NCBI RefSeq assembly: GCF_001649575.2
Contig: NC_051433.1
Coordinates: forward strand, 15,357,655 to 15,421,654
Direction of reading: 5' to 3'
Source of the DNA: Kryptolebias marmoratus
Taxonomy: Eukaryota; Chordata; Actinopteri; Cyprinodontiformes; Rivulidae
Length of the DNA: 64,000 nt
Part shown: positions 62,356 to 64,000 of the stretch, piece after piece
How the letters are laid out: each line of letters opens with the position of its first letter
Position numbering within the stretch: the stretch's first letter is position 1
Position numbers and translations under genes: made by a program
Notes under the pieces: generated by a model
Seen by the model: only the letters and a program-made list of their open reading frames with translations
Databases searched by the model: none
What the model was told of the DNA's origin: nothing

Positions 62356-63440
62356 CTGAACTCTCCTGTCTGCTCTCATTGAGGTGACACGAGACTCACA
62401 GAGTGTAACTGATTATGCATCTTTCTTTGTGTGGTTTGTTCAGAGAAGAAGCAGAACTCTGGCCTGCCCACGACCTCTGAGTATTAGGCGTACAATGCAT
62501 GATGTTGTACCTGCTGCTTGCTGAGAATTGTGGAGCCTGCCTTGGTGAGAGGATTGCACTACCAGCATACCCTTTTTTTGTACTTGTGTGAAGATGTCTT
62601 GCCCCTCGTTTCCCCATCTCAAAAATATACAGATGCAAACACACACACACACAGTCAAAATCGCTCATTGCCTTTTATGCAGCCAACCACTTTGATCCAC
62701 ACGTCACTTTGTTGTAATACAAACTATTGCTTGCTGCAGCCCTAACCCTCCATGCCTCCCCTCCTAACACACTGCTGCAGCTTTGAGTTTCATTTTGCCG
62801 TCACTTTTAATATATCTAACAATTTAAGGGTTAGTTGTCTTAACTGTCTGTGTGTTTGTTTATGGTGCAATATCTCTTAACGGCACGTGCCTTTTTAGCT
62901 TTCTATTTAGCCAATCACTAAAATCTGCAATGAAGATCTCAACACCCATGGAGTGAATCAAAATGGAGCACGATGATTTTATTTATTATTATAATTTTGA
63001 ACTCTAAATGAACTGAAAACTCACCCCCTATATGTTTCGACTGTGTGGACTAACATCTTGTAAAGTCTTGAAGGAAGTGCTCTCTCTGTGGATTCTGCTT
63101 ACTGGCCTGAGGGTCGGTAAGAGAACAGCTTGCCTTCTGTTTTTTTATTTATTTATTTATTTTCCACTTTTGTTAATTTCCAAGTGTTGGTTTATCAGTT
63201 GGTATATGAGGCCGTTGTTTTTTTGTAGCATGACTGAGATGAACTTCTTCTCTTTGAAAATAGGTTAACTAAAAAGAAAACCAACTTTTGACTGTCATTT
63301 CTTGCCACTAATACAGTCAGACCGAGGTCGTGTGTTGCAAACCACATGGGACAATTAAGTGAGAATCAGTGAAAGAATGTCTTCATTTGAGCACGAATCT
63401 ATTTCCAAACAATAAAGCAGCCTTCCAGTTATCCCTGTGG

Positions 63441-64000
63441 CTGGTGTCGTTTTTGGTTTTAGAGTGAATGTGGCCATTGTTTCATTCCTCGTGACAAAAA
63501 GATTTTTGGTTATTTAAAAAAAAAACCTGTGAGAGTTGAAATTGTTATTATTATTTTTTTTTAAAGTGTGTGTGTTTTTGGAAAAACGACAACATGGACC
63601 TATACAGAGACAAACCAAGAAACTAAGTTTATGTGTAGCGTTGTGGGGGTCTGTGCTGGAGGACCCTCAAACAATATGAAACATAAAACCAGCAGTCATG
63701 AGGAGGTGGAGAAAGGAAACAACGGGCTTCAGCTGTTTTCCAAAGCTCTGAAGGATTTTCCTTTTTAATTTATTTTGAAAAAAAGTATTGTTCAAACATC
63801 TCACCAGTTTCAGGTTCTGGCCCAGGGACACAGCATCAGTGGTCAGGCAGAAATGTAAGCCACCCATCTTCATCAAAAAAATGAAAAGAACGTCCCCAAC
63901 CACTCTACAATCCAACTTAAATAGATAAAGATTCTACCAGCAGGGGTGGAAATTAAACATTTTGATCACCAGCCATAGTGGCTGGTGGACAAATTTTTTT
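63441..64000. other. Unassigned DNA downstream of scn8a
   Basis: AT-rich, with no recognisable exon. At the right edge is a 9-bp perfect inverted repeat with a 3-base loop, CACCAGCCA-TAG-TGGCTGGTG (63967-63987), probably the start of a dispersed repeat cut by the window end. Confidence 0.4.

Larger units (their letters stand above)
58959..63440 (+). other. scn8a: scn8a 3' UTR with several poly(A) signals
   Basis: Long non-coding tract after the stop. AATAAA occurs at 58996-59001, 61093-61098, 61477-61482 and 63411-63416; the last is a plausible distal end near 63435. Long 3' UTRs are usual for SCN8A. The tract contains a (TA)n microsatellite and a partial dispersed-repeat phrase near 62300. 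Extent is inferred. Confidence 0.5.

Overview
The window is vertebrate nuclear DNA, almost certainly from a teleost fish. It has spliced genes with compact introns, fish-type tRNA-derived SINEs, Tc1 remnants and MITEs, and the gene order atf1 – mettl7a – scn8a, which matches human 12q13 (ATF1, METTL7A, SCN8A). There are no prokaryotic features. Exons were assembled by eye from reading frame, splice signals and family knowledge; nothing was aligned by computer.

Layout. (1) 1-4405: the 3' part of atf1 on the + strand, a CREB-family bZIP transcription factor whose first coding exon(s) lie left of the window. (2) 4661-13601: two tandem two-exon mettl7a (thiol methyltransferase 1A-like) paralogues on the - strand. 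The first is tail to tail with atf1. The second has a 4.9 kb intron holding a decayed Tc1-type element and other repeats. (3) 13602-16480: an intergenic, repeat-bearing stretch. (4) 16480-18460: a GC/CpG-rich region with two assembly gaps, the probable scn8a promoter and non-coding first exon. (5) 19520-58958: scn8a (Nav1.6, probably the scn8aa co-orthologue), a complete coding region in 27 coding exons plus one alternative exon. It encodes 1970 residues with exon 5A and the short exon 11. (6) 58959-about 63440: a long scn8a 3' UTR with several poly(A) signals, then about 560 bp of unassigned DNA.

scn8a is the main object of interest. The four pore loops give an intact DEKA sodium filter, the IFM inactivation gate is present, and the II-III linker carries the ankyrin-G motif. 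The C-terminus carries EF-hand-like, IQ and PY motifs. The gene shows several splicing peculiarities: a U12-type AT-AC intron, a second AT-AC intron of U2 type, a GC-AG intron, the exon 5N/5A pair differing by a single residue, an alternative donor at the end of exon 11, and the 18A-type exon followed by three GCATG (RBFOX) motifs with a possible poison exon upstream. One 85-nt intron splits an exon that is single in mammals.

The three gene families are not known to share a pathway; they are neighbours by conserved synteny. I found no evidence of a new kind of system. The most unusual content is the splicing architecture of scn8a and the nested non-autonomous transposons in its introns.
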